Positions 43,135-52,690 are shown, counted from the stretch's first letter. The stretch: 64,000 nt of DNA from CAZIOH01 sp964540815 (GCA_964540815.1 CAZIOH010000013.1:1-64000), one strand, 5' to 3'. Made by a program: numbers and translations. The notes: generated by a model from the letters alone, not told the origin.

Positions 43135-44264
43135 TCGACGAGATCGGCCAGCCGCCGCCGGGCCCAGGGGCCGTAGGCGCTGCCGGGGAAGTCGGTCAGC
43201 AACCGCTGCCAGGTGCGACGTTCTTCCTGACGATCTCCGAGGGCGGCGAGCGCTCTCCCACGACCGTAGAGCGCCTCGGGGACGAGCTCGCCCCCGCGCG
43301 AGGACCCGAGATAGGCGTCGAACTCGATCAGCGCCGAGCGCGGCGATCTCTGGTCCAGCAGGAGGCCGCCGAGCCCGACCGACGACAGCACGGCCTCCGA
43401 CGAATCGGGGTGATCGTGCTGAAGGCCGCGGTAGAGCCGCATGGCCCGGGGAGCGTCGCCGGATCGGCGGGCGTTGCTGGCCTGGCGCAACATCTCGGCG
43501 GCCGAGATCGAGGTGTCGATCTGGGCGACCCGCTCCGTGCGGTGGGTGAGGGCGCGGGCAGGCCCATGGCCGCGCCGCGATGCCACCGGCGACTCGTCGC
43601 CGATCCGCGCCGGTTCGGTCGAGGTCGAGCCGGCGGAGCCAGCTCCGGCCGCGCCAGGGACGGGGGCCTCGATGGGTCGAGGCGTCGCGGGCCCGGCTGG
43701 CTGTTCCTGTCGTCCTGGCGGCTGCCCTGCTTGCTGGGCCGTCCGCTGATCTGGCGGTCCCCCTTCGGGGTACACCGCCGCGACCGTGGATGCCCGTCGG
43801 CCGTCCGGGGCTCGCGCCGTGCGGGCTGCCGGACCGGGCGCACGCCGGCCGAGCCCCACCAGGGCTCCGAGCCCACCGAGATCCATCGAGCCGGGGTGCT
43901 CCCAGAACCAAGCGGTGGCGCTGGCGGTCCCTCCGATCAGCACCGCCAGGGCGGCGAGCCCGAGGGTCCGGAGGCGACGGCGGGCCGGCCATCGGCGGCG
44001 CGAGGTGGAGCGGCTCCGCTCGTGGGCCCAGCGGCGGGCCGCGCTCGACATGCGCTCGATCCGCACGCCGTCGTGCACGTCGACCCCGCTCACGTCGTCG
44101 AGATCGACGTACACCTGGCGGGCCACCCGACACGAGGCGCACTCGGCCAGGTGCGCGCGCAGCGCCAGGCAATCCTGGTGCGACATCTCCCCGCGCCGCT
44201 CGCGGGAGACGAGCTCTCCCCGGCACTCGGAGTCGCGGCGATCATCGGTTCCCACCGGGATCAT
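43131..44264 (-). CDS. Anti-sigma-like zinc-finger membrane protein with TPR-like C-terminus
   Basis: The product is 377 aa from ATG 44264, which overlaps the sigma stop as ATGA. The cytoplasmic N-terminus carries the zf-HC2 motif HQDCLALRAHLAECASC, a zinc anti-sigma domain. One TM segment (LGLAALAVLIGGTASATAWF) lies near 105-125. A Pro/Ala/Arg linker follows, then helical repeats in the periplasm (EMLRQASNARRSGDAPRAMRLY, ALYGRGRALAALGDRQEERR) of TPR type. It probably holds the ECF factor inactive and senses the envelope, perhaps through its TPR part and the next gene product. Confidence 0.78.
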   Translation of the reverse strand: MIPVGTDDRRDSECRGELVSRERRGEMSHQDCLALRAHLAECASCRVARQVYVDLDDVSGVDVHDGVRIERMSSAARRWAHERSRSTSRRRWPARRRLRTLGLAALAVLIGGTASATAWFWEHPGSMDLGGLGALVGLGRRAPGPAARTARAPDGRRASTVAAVYPEGGPPDQRTAQQAGQPPGRQEQPAGPATPRPIEAPVPGAAGAGSAGSTSTEPARIGDESPVASRRGHGPARALTHRTERVAQIDTSISAAEMLRQASNARRSGDAPRAMRLYRGLQHDHPDSSEAVLSSVGLGGLLLDQRSPRSALIEFDAYLGSSRGGELVPEALYGRGRALAALGDRQEERRTWQRLLTDFPGSAYGPWARRRLADLVE

Positions 44265-44935
44265 GCCTTGACCTCCAGCATCTCGGCCAGCTGAGAATCG
44301 CCCTCGAGCCTCCGGCGCAGCGCCCGCTTGCCCTGGCGCAGGCGGCTCCACACGGTGTTGCGCGAGACCGAGATGGCCGCCGCGATCTCCTCGACCGTGT
44401 AGCCGAGGACGAAGTGCAGGGCCAGTGACTCCGCGATCACGTCCGGGAGATCGTCGAGGAGACCGTGGACGATCTGCCGGCGCCGCGAGGCGAGCGTGGT
44501 GGCGAGCGGCGACGGGAGCTCGTCGGCCAGGTTCTCGATGTGGGCGCCGTTTGACTCCCCACTCTCGCTGCGTGCCCGAGACTGGCGACGGGCCGCGAGG
44601 GCCGTCAGCAAGGCGACACGGTTCGCGAAGTGGACGACCGAGCAGTCGCCGCGAAACGTGCCGAGGGCACGGAGGAGCGCGATGGCCGCATCCTGGGCCA
44701 CGTCGTCGATGTCGGGGTGCTGGCGGCCGAGCACACGCCGCACCACCCGCAGCATCGGGCCTGCCACGTGAAGGACCAGGGTCGCCGCCGCATCGGGATC
44801 ACCCTTGGCGATGGCGCGCGCGAGCGGGAGCAACTCATCGGACGAAGCTGTCGCAGACTCGGGCTCGGCCTCGGCCGAAGAATCGCCGAGCGGCAGACCG
44901 AGATCGCGCGCGACCTCCTTTGCGATGTTCGACAC
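44261..44935 (-). CDS. ECF-type RNA polymerase sigma factor
   Basis: The product is 224 aa from GTG 44935; the start is uncertain because no strong ribosome binding site is seen. Region 2 reads LVLHVAGPMLRVVRRVLGRQHPDIDDVAQDAAIALLRAL and region 4 reads LALHFVLGYTVEEIAAAISVSRNTVWSRLRQGKRALRRRL in pieces, with the helix-turn-helix clear. It directs transcription in response to envelope signals under control of the overlapping anti-sigma gene. It is divergent from the PD40 lipoprotein at 45066, which may be a target. Confidence 0.82.
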   Translation of the reverse strand: MSNIAKEVARDLGLPLGDSSAEAEPESATASSDELLPLARAIAKGDPDAAATLVLHVAGPMLRVVRRVLGRQHPDIDDVAQDAAIALLRALGTFRGDCSVVHFANRVALLTALAARRQSRARSESGESNGAHIENLADELPSPLATTLASRRRQIVHGLLDDLPDVIAESLALHFVLGYTVEEIAAAISVSRNTVWSRLRQGKRALRRRLEGDSQLAEMLEVKA

Positions 44936-45065
44936 CCCACGGGGTAAGATGTCGAATGTCCGGAGGGAGGTCAAGGTGGCAGGTGGATTTGCCGCGCTCC
45001 GGCGCTTTTGTCGCTTGTCGTGATTGATTCTCACCTGCGCCCACCACAGCATAACCAGGAGGGTC

Positions 45066-46085
45066 GTGAAAAGCTTGCCCAGTCGAGTCGACCGCGCGCG
45101 CCAGCTTCTCCGGGCGTTCGGGTTGGCCTCGATCGGCCTGCTCTTCGCGTGCGGACGGCGCGCCGAGCTGCTCGGGACGGTGGTGGTCGCACGCAGCGGA
45201 CAGCCCGTTCCGGACAGCGGGAGTGCGGGCGGACAAGGTGGGCAAATTGGACAAGGCGGTGGGCAAGGCGGATATGGCGGCTCCTCGATGCCCGCGATGG
45301 TGGCGGGCCTGCAGTTCTCTCCTCCAGTGCTCGTGACGGCCGTCTCCGACCCTAACGCCTACGACGCGGATCCCACCTTCACGGGAGATCTGCTGGATCT
45401 GTTCTTCATGTCGGACCGGGCTGGCAGCAAGGATCTCTGGACCTCCCACCGGCTGACCTCGGCCGATCCGTGGGGTCCGCCCACCCCCGTGACCGCCCTC
45501 AATTCCTCTGCCGCCGACGAGGGCCCGACGGTGTCGCTCGACGGTCTGCGCATCTGGTTCGTCACCGAGCGCGAGGTCCCCTACCGCCGGATCTGGCACT
45601 CCTCGCGGGCGAGCCGCGGCGATACCTGGGCGGCGCCCCAGGTCGTGACCGAGCTGGCGAGCTCCGCCAAGGACTTCGGGCCCGCGGTCGATGCCTCGGA
45701 GACGCTGATGTTCTTCAGCTCGAACCGCCCAGGCACCCTCGGCATGTTCGACGTCTTCTCCACCAGCCGGGCGAGCACCAAGGTCCCCTGGGGCGCCCCG
45801 CGCCCGGTGCCGGGGCTGAACGGGCCCTACGACGACAAGGATCCGTTCGTCGCGGAGGGCGGCCTCGTGGTCTTCTACACCTCCACCCGCTCGGGAGCGG
45901 GAGATCTCTTCTGGTCCCAGCGACAGTCGACGAACGAGGCATTCCCGACGCCGGTGCCCCTGGTCGACGTCAACTCCCCCGCCTATGACTCCGATCCGAC
46001 GCTGTCGCTCGACCTCGGTTATCTGATGTTCGATTCGGCGCGCACCGGGATCTCGGACATCTACGAGTCGCACGCCGTTCCTTGA
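45066..46085 (+). CDS. PD40/TolB-like beta-propeller lipoprotein
   Basis: The product is 339 aa from GTG 45066 with a near-perfect AGGAGGG five bases before it. The lipobox is LLFAC, then a Gly/Gln linker. Repeated PD40 blades follow: YDADPTFTGDLLDLFFMSDR, DEGPTVSLDGLRIWFVTER, KDFGPAVDASETLMFFSSNR, DKDPFVAEGGLVVFYTSTR and YDSDPTLSLDLGYLMFDSAR, five countable repeats. Such propellers bind proteins or ligands in the periplasm. It is divergent from the ECF operon. Function unknown. Confidence 0.75.
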   Translation: MKSLPSRVDRARQLLRAFGLASIGLLFACGRRAELLGTVVVARSGQPVPDSGSAGGQGGQIGQGGGQGGYGGSSMPAMVAGLQFSPPVLVTAVSDPNAYDADPTFTGDLLDLFFMSDRAGSKDLWTSHRLTSADPWGPPTPVTALNSSAADEGPTVSLDGLRIWFVTEREVPYRRIWHSSRASRGDTWAAPQVVTELASSAKDFGPAVDASETLMFFSSNRPGTLGMFDVFSTSRASTKVPWGAPRPVPGLNGPYDDKDPFVAEGGLVVFYTSTRSGAGDLFWSQRQSTNEAFPTPVPLVDVNSPAYDSDPTLSLDLGYLMFDSARTGISDIYESHAVP

Positions 46086-46092
46086 CGGTGCG

Positions 46093-46116
46093 GGCATCGG
46101 CATCGGCATCGGCATT
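46093..46116. repeat. Intergenic hexanucleotide repeat (GGCATC)4
   Basis: Three exact GGCATC units and one GGCATT lie between the PD40 gene and the aldo/keto reductase gene. On the minus strand this reads GATGCC. Confidence 0.7.
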
Positions 46117-46163
46117 GCGTTGGCGTCGGCGGCGACGCGAGCCCCGGGTTATCCTGCGGCCCC

Positions 46164-47138
46164 ATGAGACATCGACGCTTCGGGCGCCTCGGCTGGATGG
46201 TCGGCGACGTGGGCTCGGGAATGTGGGGGGCGGTGGCCTGGGCGGGGGCGGATCCCCCCGAGGTCCGGGCGGCGCTGCAGCGGGCGGTCGACCTCGGCTG
46301 CAACTTCTTCGACACCGCGGCGGTCTACGGCCATGGCGCCAGCGAGGCCCTGCTCGGCGACCTGGTTCGCGCCAACCCCGACCGCCGCATCTACACCGCG
46401 ACCAAGATCCCGCCGGCGAGCGGCCGGTGGCCGAGCCGGCGTGGCGACACGGTCGACGAGAGCTATCCGCCCGAGCACATCGAGGCCTCTCTGCGCGGGA
46501 GCTTGAAGCGCGCGGGGCTGGCCCGCTTCGATCTGGTGCAGCTCCACACCTGGGAGGACAGCTGGCTGTCCGATCTCCGCTGGTACGAGAAGCTGGTCGA
46601 GCTGCGCGCGGCCGGCCTCTTCGAGGGGATCGGGCTCAGCCTGAACCGATGGGAGCCGTGGAACGGGGTGGAGGCCGCGCGCTCGGGCCTCATCGACGCG
46701 GTCCAGGTCATCTACAACATCTTCGACCAGAGCCCGGCGGACCAGCTCTTCCCGGTGTGCGCGGCGGCCGACGTGGCGGTGATCGCCAGGGTCCCCTTCG
46801 ACGAGGGGACCCTGACCGGGCGCCTCACCCGCGAGACCCGCTTCCCGGCCGACGACTGGCGCAGCAGCTACTTCGTCCCCGAGAACCTGGAGGCCTCGGT
46901 GGAGCGGGCCGAGGCGCTGCGGCCGCTCGTGCCCCCGGGCATGGACATGGCGGAGCTGGCCCTGCGCTTCGTCCTCGCGAGCGAGACGATCGCCACCGTC
47001 ATCCCGGGGATGCGGCGCCTCGCGCACGTCGAGCGCAACGTTCGGGTGAGTGACACCCCGGGGGAATTGCCGCCCGGGCTCCTCGCGCGGCTCGGCGCCC
47101 ACCGCTGGGATCGCTTGCCCACGTCCTGGTCCCAGTGA
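46164..47138 (+). CDS. Aldo/keto reductase
   Basis: This 324-aa NADPH-dependent TIM-barrel oxidoreductase contains the catalytic tetrad: Asp and Tyr in NFFDTAAVYGHGASE, Lys in YTATKIPP and His in LVQLHTWED. IGLSLNRWEP and TVIPGMRRLAHVERN give the cofactor-binding end. It reduces carbonyls; the substrate is not predictable. TGATG joins its stop to the next ATG, so it heads a four-gene run with three membrane proteins, which may hint at modification of a surface sugar or lipid (inference). Confidence 0.9.
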   Translation: MRHRRFGRLGWMVGDVGSGMWGAVAWAGADPPEVRAALQRAVDLGCNFFDTAAVYGHGASEALLGDLVRANPDRRIYTATKIPPASGRWPSRRGDTVDESYPPEHIEASLRGSLKRAGLARFDLVQLHTWEDSWLSDLRWYEKLVELRAAGLFEGIGLSLNRWEPWNGVEAARSGLIDAVQVIYNIFDQSPADQLFPVCAAADVAVIARVPFDEGTLTGRLTRETRFPADDWRSSYFVPENLEASVERAEALRPLVPPGMDMAELALRFVLASETIATVIPGMRRLAHVERNVRVSDTPGELPPGLLARLGAHRWDRLPTSWSQ

Positions 47139-49087
47139 TGGGATCCGGCACGCCGGGATCGGCCGCCCGCTCGCGGACCGAGGCCGATGCGCTCCCGGAG
47201 GGGGCGCGGCAGCCGGCCCGGCCGAGCGGGACGCCGTCGCGCCACTGGCAGGAGGAGGCGGAGGCCAGCGCGATGAAGGAGCGTCGGATCGGCGGCGGGC
47301 TGGTCGGGCTCGGGATCCTCCTGTTCTGGCTGGGGGCGACCTACGGCCTGACCGGTCCGTTCTATTACGGTCACTACGGGTACCACGGAGGGTCCTACGC
47401 CACCTGGGCACGGGGGACACTCCGCCACCACACGATCTATCCGGTCAACGAGCCGGGGTTCGCGGCTCCGCAGCCACAGACCTACTACATCCACCACCCG
47501 GTGTTCACCCACCAGCTCGTCACCCTGACCTTCGCCTTGTTCGGGGAGCACGAGTGGTCGGTGCGCGCGGGGGCCCTCATCCCGTCGTTCGCGTCGCTGC
47601 TGCTGGTGTCGGCCGTCGCCTGGCGCGGGCTCGGACCGCTCGCGGGCGGGGCGGCCGCGGTGGTGTTCGCGCTCGTGCCGGTGAACATCTGGTACGAGTC
47701 GCACATCGACCAGGGGTTTCCGTCGATCGCGTTCTTGCTCGGGTTCTTCTGGTTCTACCTCGACTGGTTGCGGACCGGCCGGTGGCGGACCGGGATCGCG
47801 GCGCTGGCGGCGGAGGCCATGGCCGGCAACTTCGAGTGGAGCCCCTACTTCGCGTTCCCGGCGATCTTCGTGCATGTCCTCGCGACGGCGCTGCGGCGCC
47901 GCGGGCGATACCTGGCCTTCGCCGGTCTGCATCCGCTGACCGTGCTGCTCCCGCTCGGGTTTCACGCTTACCTCGTGTCGCGCGCCAACCTGGTCGCCGA
48001 CCTGCGCCTCGCGTATGGCAACCGGACCTCCGAGATAGGGTACCGAGCCTTCGCCACCACCATGCGGGACTATGCCGATGTCCTCTTCGGGCACGCGCTC
48101 GAGGCCTTGATGGTCGCCTGGCTCCTGTGGGTGGTGGTGCGCCGGGTACGCGGGCGGCGAAGGAACCTGGATCTGGTCGGGTTGACCTTCGCGTTCGCGC
48201 TCCTCACCTATTGGCACGTCTTCAAGACCGCGGTGGTCACCCACGCCTACCGGCAGCTCTACGGGAACGTGTGGGCGGCCATGGCGGTGGCCGACCTGGT
48301 CGCGGAGGCGCGCCGATGGGGCAAGCGGCTCGGCGACGGCGAACCGAGCGCCCGCGCGGCGACCCGCGTGGGTTCTCGGCTCCTGCGCGGGCGCGGGCGC
48401 GGGCTCGGGCTCGCTCTCGCGCTCGGAGCGCTGCTCGCCGTCGTGGGGCTCACCGCGCCCGTCAGCTGGGCGGGCTTGCTCGAGAGTCGTCTGCACGGTG
48501 GGGTGCCGAAGTGGAAGGTCTTCAACCCCGACCTCCGCCAGACCGCCTTCGCCATGGAGGTGGAGCGGACGACGACTCCGGAGGACGTGCTGTGGTTCCA
48601 CGGCAGCTTCACCTTGCCGCCTCCGCGCCGGATGGACTGGGCGTTCTACTACGATCGGAACCTGCGACGCTGGACGCTGATGCGCGAGCTCCTGACGCTG
48701 CCGCCGGCCGAGCGGGCCCACGCCGTGGTGATCTTCTTTCCGGGGCAGCTCGTCGGCGAGGAGCTCCAGGCCTTTCGCGCCCTGGCGGCGACCCATCCGG
48801 TCTGGCAAGTCGAGGATCTGGCGGTGCTCGACCTGCGGGCGGAGGGCGCGTCGCGCAGCGCCTTCCGGCTGGCGCCCGTCGATCGCTCGGGGACCGGGTG
48901 GGCGCGACGCTGGCTCGAGGGCCCCTATCCCTTTCCGAGGCTGGTCCGGGATCGCGCGCTCGACGATCAGCTGGCGGCGTTCTGCACCGAGCGGCGGGGG
49001 GCCGTGCCCACGCCCGCCGGATCGAGCGGGCACGCACCGAGCCCGGCGCGCGGGCCGAAGCCGGGGCCGGGCGGCAGGTTGCGGTGA
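47138..49087 (+). CDS. Polytopic membrane protein, glycosyltransferase-39-like
   Basis: The product is 649 aa from ATG 47138; a shorter start at ATG 47272 (MKERRIGGG) fits the first TM segment better. About ten TM segments occupy residues 48-450, with a first outer loop rich in Tyr/His (FYYGHYGYHGG), then a soluble C-terminal domain (about 455-649). The layout is that of GT-C enzymes such as PMT/ArnT, which move sugars from lipid-phosphate donors. However, the Asp-Glu motif usual in loop 1 is not evident. The next gene overlaps by GTGA. Confidence 0.62.
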   Translation: MGSGTPGSAARSRTEADALPEGARQPARPSGTPSRHWQEEAEASAMKERRIGGGLVGLGILLFWLGATYGLTGPFYYGHYGYHGGSYATWARGTLRHHTIYPVNEPGFAAPQPQTYYIHHPVFTHQLVTLTFALFGEHEWSVRAGALIPSFASLLLVSAVAWRGLGPLAGGAAAVVFALVPVNIWYESHIDQGFPSIAFLLGFFWFYLDWLRTGRWRTGIAALAAEAMAGNFEWSPYFAFPAIFVHVLATALRRRGRYLAFAGLHPLTVLLPLGFHAYLVSRANLVADLRLAYGNRTSEIGYRAFATTMRDYADVLFGHALEALMVAWLLWVVVRRVRGRRRNLDLVGLTFAFALLTYWHVFKTAVVTHAYRQLYGNVWAAMAVADLVAEARRWGKRLGDGEPSARAATRVGSRLLRGRGRGLGLALALGALLAVVGLTAPVSWAGLLESRLHGGVPKWKVFNPDLRQTAFAMEVERTTTPEDVLWFHGSFTLPPPRRMDWAFYYDRNLRRWTLMRELLTLPPAERAHAVVIFFPGQLVGEELQAFRALAATHPVWQVEDLAVLDLRAEGASRSAFRLAPVDRSGTGWARRWLEGPYPFPRLVRDRALDDQLAAFCTERRGAVPTPAGSSGHAPSPARGPKPGPGGRLR

Positions 49088-50844
49088 TCGAGGCCGCGAC
49101 CCCCGCCACGCCCGGGCCGGAGCGCGCCCTCGCGCGCCCGCATCCCGTGTCCTCCGACGCGCACCCGCCGCGGAGGTGGCGGCAGTGGGTGAGCTGGTTG
49201 CGCGCGCATCGGGTCTGGGTGCTGGTGACGTTCGCGTACCTGTCGGTGTTCCCATACGCACCGGCCATCAACAATCCCAACGAGAACGTGCGCATCTACA
49301 TGACCCGCGCGCTGGTCGAGCACCACACGCTCGCCATCAACCAGGTCGAGGCGGACTGGGGCTGGGTGAACGACAAGGCCAAGAACGGCGCGCGCTTGTT
49401 CTCGAGCAAGGCCCCGGGCACCTCGTTGCTCGGCGTTCCGGTCCTGGCGGTCGAGACCTGGCTCTGGCATCGCCTCGGCTGGCCGTCGCCCTCCAAGCTG
49501 GCCACCACCCTCGGGTTGCGCGTGTTCACGGTCATGGTGCCCATGTGTGCGTTCCTGCTGGTCTTCTCGAGCTACGCGCGGCGGGTCTCGCGCTCGCGGG
49601 GCATGGGCGATCTGTTGCTGGTCGGTGTGGGGCTCGGCTCCCTCATCTATCCCTATGGAATCCACTTCGTGGGGCATGGCCTGGCGGCGGCGCTGAGCTT
49701 CGGCGCGTTCATGGCCCTGGCGCCCGGGGGGATCATCCGACCGGCGCGCGACGCCATCGGCCGCGAAGCCGGTGACGACGACGGCCAAGGTGAAGGGGGT
49801 GCGAGCGTCCGGCGAGCGCTGCTGGCGGGTCTCCTGGCGGGGCTCGGGGTGGTCTTCGAGTACCAGAACATCCTTGTGGCGGCGCTGCTCGGGATCACCG
49901 TGGCGGTCCGCCGACCGCGGCTCGTCGTCCCGTTCCTCGTCGGGGCGTTGCCCGCGGCGGTCTTGCTGGGCGCCATTCACACGCTGTGCTTCGGTCGTCC
50001 GTGGGCCTTTCCCTACGGGCACCTCGAGAACATCGAGTTCCAGACCGCCCACCACCACGGCGGTTTCTATGGCGTGGTGGGACCCGCGCGGGCGGCGATC
50101 CTCGGGGTGCTCTTCCTGCCGGGCTTTGGCTTCTTCGCGTGCTCGCCCTTCCTGCTGCTGGCCACGCTGGCGGTGGGCGCGACCATCGTGCGCGGGCCGC
50201 GGGCCGAAGGGATCCTGATCGCGGCGCTGGCGATCGTGCTGACCCTGTTCGTCGCCGGATTGCCGAACTGGCGAGGGGGGTGGTCGGTCGGTCCCCGGTA
50301 CATCACCGCGGTGGTTCCCTTCCTGGCGATGGGGCTGGCGTACGCCTGGCCCAGGGTCACCGGTTCTTCCGCCGGTTCTTCGGCCGGCTCGGCCCGAGCC
50401 CAGGTGGTGTGGGGGCTCGCGGCCGGGTTGGTCCTGGTCGGGATCTTCACGAACGCGCTGACCGCGGTGATATACCCGCAGGTCCCGCCCCAGCTCAGGA
50501 ATCCAACCTTCCAGCTCCTGTGGCGGCTTCCTCTCGATGGCTACGTGCCGTACTCGCTCGGCTACGGGCTCGGTCTGCGCGGGCTCGCGTCGCTCGGGCC
50601 AACGGCGCTGGCGCTGGCGCTGGCCGCGGGCTTTGCCCTCGTCCCCGATCCCCTCGGCTGGGTCGCGGGCAGCCGTTGGCCCTGGCGGTCCGTCACCACC
50701 ATGGTGGTGGTCTTCGCGGTGCTCATCGGCGGGTTGTCGCGCTGGCCGGCCCATCCCTCGGCGGTCGAGCTCGAGGCGGTGCGGACGGTCGAGCGGGCGT
50801 TCTCTCCACCCCCGACCCCCCCCCGGACGGAGCGCCGCCACTAG
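49084..50844 (+). CDS. Polytopic membrane protein, putative glycosyltransferase
   Basis: The product is 586 aa from GTG 49084, overlapping the preceding stop. About 11 TM segments are visible. The first outer loop has NPNENVRIYMTRALVEHHTL and KNGARLFSSKAPGTSLLGVP. This NE-R and K-A-PG-T-S pattern occurs in a family of bacterial membrane proteins annotated glycosyltransferase 39-like. Conserved WRGGWSVGPRY near 390 is also typical. It probably acts on a lipid-linked sugar substrate at the outer face of the inner membrane. The next gene starts one base after its stop. Confidence 0.65.
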   Translation: MIEAATPATPGPERALARPHPVSSDAHPPRRWRQWVSWLRAHRVWVLVTFAYLSVFPYAPAINNPNENVRIYMTRALVEHHTLAINQVEADWGWVNDKAKNGARLFSSKAPGTSLLGVPVLAVETWLWHRLGWPSPSKLATTLGLRVFTVMVPMCAFLLVFSSYARRVSRSRGMGDLLLVGVGLGSLIYPYGIHFVGHGLAAALSFGAFMALAPGGIIRPARDAIGREAGDDDGQGEGGASVRRALLAGLLAGLGVVFEYQNILVAALLGITVAVRRPRLVVPFLVGALPAAVLLGAIHTLCFGRPWAFPYGHLENIEFQTAHHHGGFYGVVGPARAAILGVLFLPGFGFFACSPFLLLATLAVGATIVRGPRAEGILIAALAIVLTLFVAGLPNWRGGWSVGPRYITAVVPFLAMGLAYAWPRVTGSSAGSSAGSARAQVVWGLAAGLVLVGIFTNALTAVIYPQVPPQLRNPTFQLLWRLPLDGYVPYSLGYGLGLRGLASLGPTALALALAAGFALVPDPLGWVAGSRWPWRSVTTMVVVFAVLIGGLSRWPAHPSAVELEAVRTVERAFSPPPTPPRTERRH

Positions 50845-50845
50845 A

Positions 50846-52690
50846 ATGGATGCTGACGCGATCGATCCGTCCCTTGCCGAGGTGGCCCACCGGGAGGAGC
50901 TGGCGCGCGCGCGCCGGGGACGTCGGCTCGAACGCGCCGCGGTCGCGATCTGTCTTGGTGTGGTGGCCTTCCACATCTCGCCGCTGTGGCAGCACCTCAC
51001 CACCTGGGGTGGGACCTTCGACTGGGGGTACTTCTTCTTTCTGGCGGAGGTGGATCGCAAAACGGTCGTGGAGTTCGGGCAGCTCCCGCTGTGGAATCCC
51101 TACTACTGCGGGGGCGCGGTCCACCTGGCCAACCCGCAGACCTACTTTCTGAGCCCGACGTTCCTCTTCATCGCGGTCTTCGGCACCGCGCTCGGAATCC
51201 GACTGACCTTGACGGCCGCCATCCTGCTGGCCGTGGATGGCATGCGCCGATTTCTCGGGGCGCTCGGGGTCGGGCCGATCGGCGCGCTGATCGGCGGGAC
51301 AGGGTACGCCCTCTCGGGGACCATCGCGCAGCACCTCGGGGGAGGGCACGTGGGGTGGGTGGGGCTGTGCGTTCTGCCGTACGTGCTCCACGCGTTTCAC
51401 CGGGCCATGGCGGGCCAGCGCCGGCACATCCTGTACGGCGCGCTGTTCCTGGCCTGGATCTTCGGGCATTTCGGCGGCTACACCTATCCGTACTCTGCTC
51501 TCGCGCTCGGGATCTACGGGATCATCTGGTCGTTCTCGCGCGGGCGACCGCGGGACGGGGTGGTGGTGGTGGCGAGCATGCTGGCGCTGTCCCTCGGGCT
51601 GTCGTCAGTGCGCCTCTTCCCCATCCTCGAGTTCATGGCGGGACATCCGCGGATCCGGCCCGACATCGACGTCGTTCGTCCCCTCGAGCTCCTGGAGATC
51701 TACCTCGTCCGTCACCGCACCCGCGGTGTGCCGGGGCATCCTTACGTGTGGCCCGAGTACGGGAACTATCTGGGCTTTCCCGCGCTGGTCCTGCTCCTCT
51801 GCGGAGCGTGGACGGTGGTGCGAAGCCGGAGGAGCCTCCGGCCGGTCGGGTACGCCTTCCTCGTCTTCACGATCTTCCAGATCGGCAACGTTCCTGGTTT
51901 TCCGTGGTGGCTGCTCAAGCACCTGCCGATCTTTCGGTTCATGCGCGCGCCGAGCCGGTTCACGGTCCTCGTCGGTCTGTTCGCCTGCGGGCTGGTGGGG
52001 ATCGGGGTCGATCGCTTGCTCGGCGGGTCGAGCCGGGTGGGCGCTGCCTGGCGCGGGCCGGGGCCGGGGCCCGGGACCGACCGCCTCACGCATCGACAAC
52101 ATGCGATCAGCAAAGTGCTTGCGTGGGGGGGGCTGGCCCTCTCGCTGGCTTTTCTGATCGATGCCGCCGACTTCAACCGGGAGCAGTGGTTCCAGACCCT
52201 CACCCTGCCGGCCCCCCGCGATCCCCGGGCCGTCACCTTCCGCCAGGTGCGCGGCGACCGGCACCAGATGTACGTCTACCCGCGCACCAACCAGGGGACC
52301 CTCGACTGCTTCGAGGAGGCGCCGCTCGACATCTCGCCCCACCTCGGCGCGGAGTTGCCCGCCGACGAGTACCCGCTCGATCCGTCGGCGGGGACGGTCC
52401 GGCGCACCCTGTGGACCCCCAACCACATCGTGGTCGAGACCGACTTCGCGCGGGACGGGACCGTGGTGGTCAACCAGAATTTTCACGCCGGGTGGCGGGT
52501 CCGGGGGGGCGTCCTCGCCGACCAGGGCGGATTGCTGGCGGCGCGGGTGGCGGCCGGGCGACGGACGGTGAGCTTCCGCTTCCTGCCGACCTCGTTTCTC
52601 GTGGGGCTCGCGGCCAGCCTGGCGACGCTGGTCTACGGGACCTGGCTGTGGCGCCGCTGGGGTGGCAACAAGGTCGCCGCGCCGAGGTAG
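50846..52690 (+). CDS. YfhO-like membrane protein
   Basis: The product is 614 aa from ATG 50846. About ten TM segments follow a cytoplasmic start. LPLWNPYYCGGAVHLANPQTYF in the first loop, LPIFRFMRAPSRFTVLVGLF mid-protein and VVVNQNFHAGWRV near the end are YfhO-family features. In Firmicutes, YfhO glycosylates wall polymers; in other bacteria the role is open. It is last in the run of overlapping genes. Its 3' end overlaps the convergent spermidine-synthase-like gene by 58 bp. Confidence 0.75.
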   Translation: MDADAIDPSLAEVAHREELARARRGRRLERAAVAICLGVVAFHISPLWQHLTTWGGTFDWGYFFFLAEVDRKTVVEFGQLPLWNPYYCGGAVHLANPQTYFLSPTFLFIAVFGTALGIRLTLTAAILLAVDGMRRFLGALGVGPIGALIGGTGYALSGTIAQHLGGGHVGWVGLCVLPYVLHAFHRAMAGQRRHILYGALFLAWIFGHFGGYTYPYSALALGIYGIIWSFSRGRPRDGVVVVASMLALSLGLSSVRLFPILEFMAGHPRIRPDIDVVRPLELLEIYLVRHRTRGVPGHPYVWPEYGNYLGFPALVLLLCGAWTVVRSRRSLRPVGYAFLVFTIFQIGNVPGFPWWLLKHLPIFRFMRAPSRFTVLVGLFACGLVGIGVDRLLGGSSRVGAAWRGPGPGPGTDRLTHRQHAISKVLAWGGLALSLAFLIDAADFNREQWFQTLTLPAPRDPRAVTFRQVRGDRHQMYVYPRTNQGTLDCFEEAPLDISPHLGAELPADEYPLDPSAGTVRRTLWTPNHIVVETDFARDGTVVVNQNFHAGWRVRGGVLADQGGLLAARVAAGRRTVSFRFLPTSFLVGLAASLATLVYGTWLWRRWGGNKVAAPR

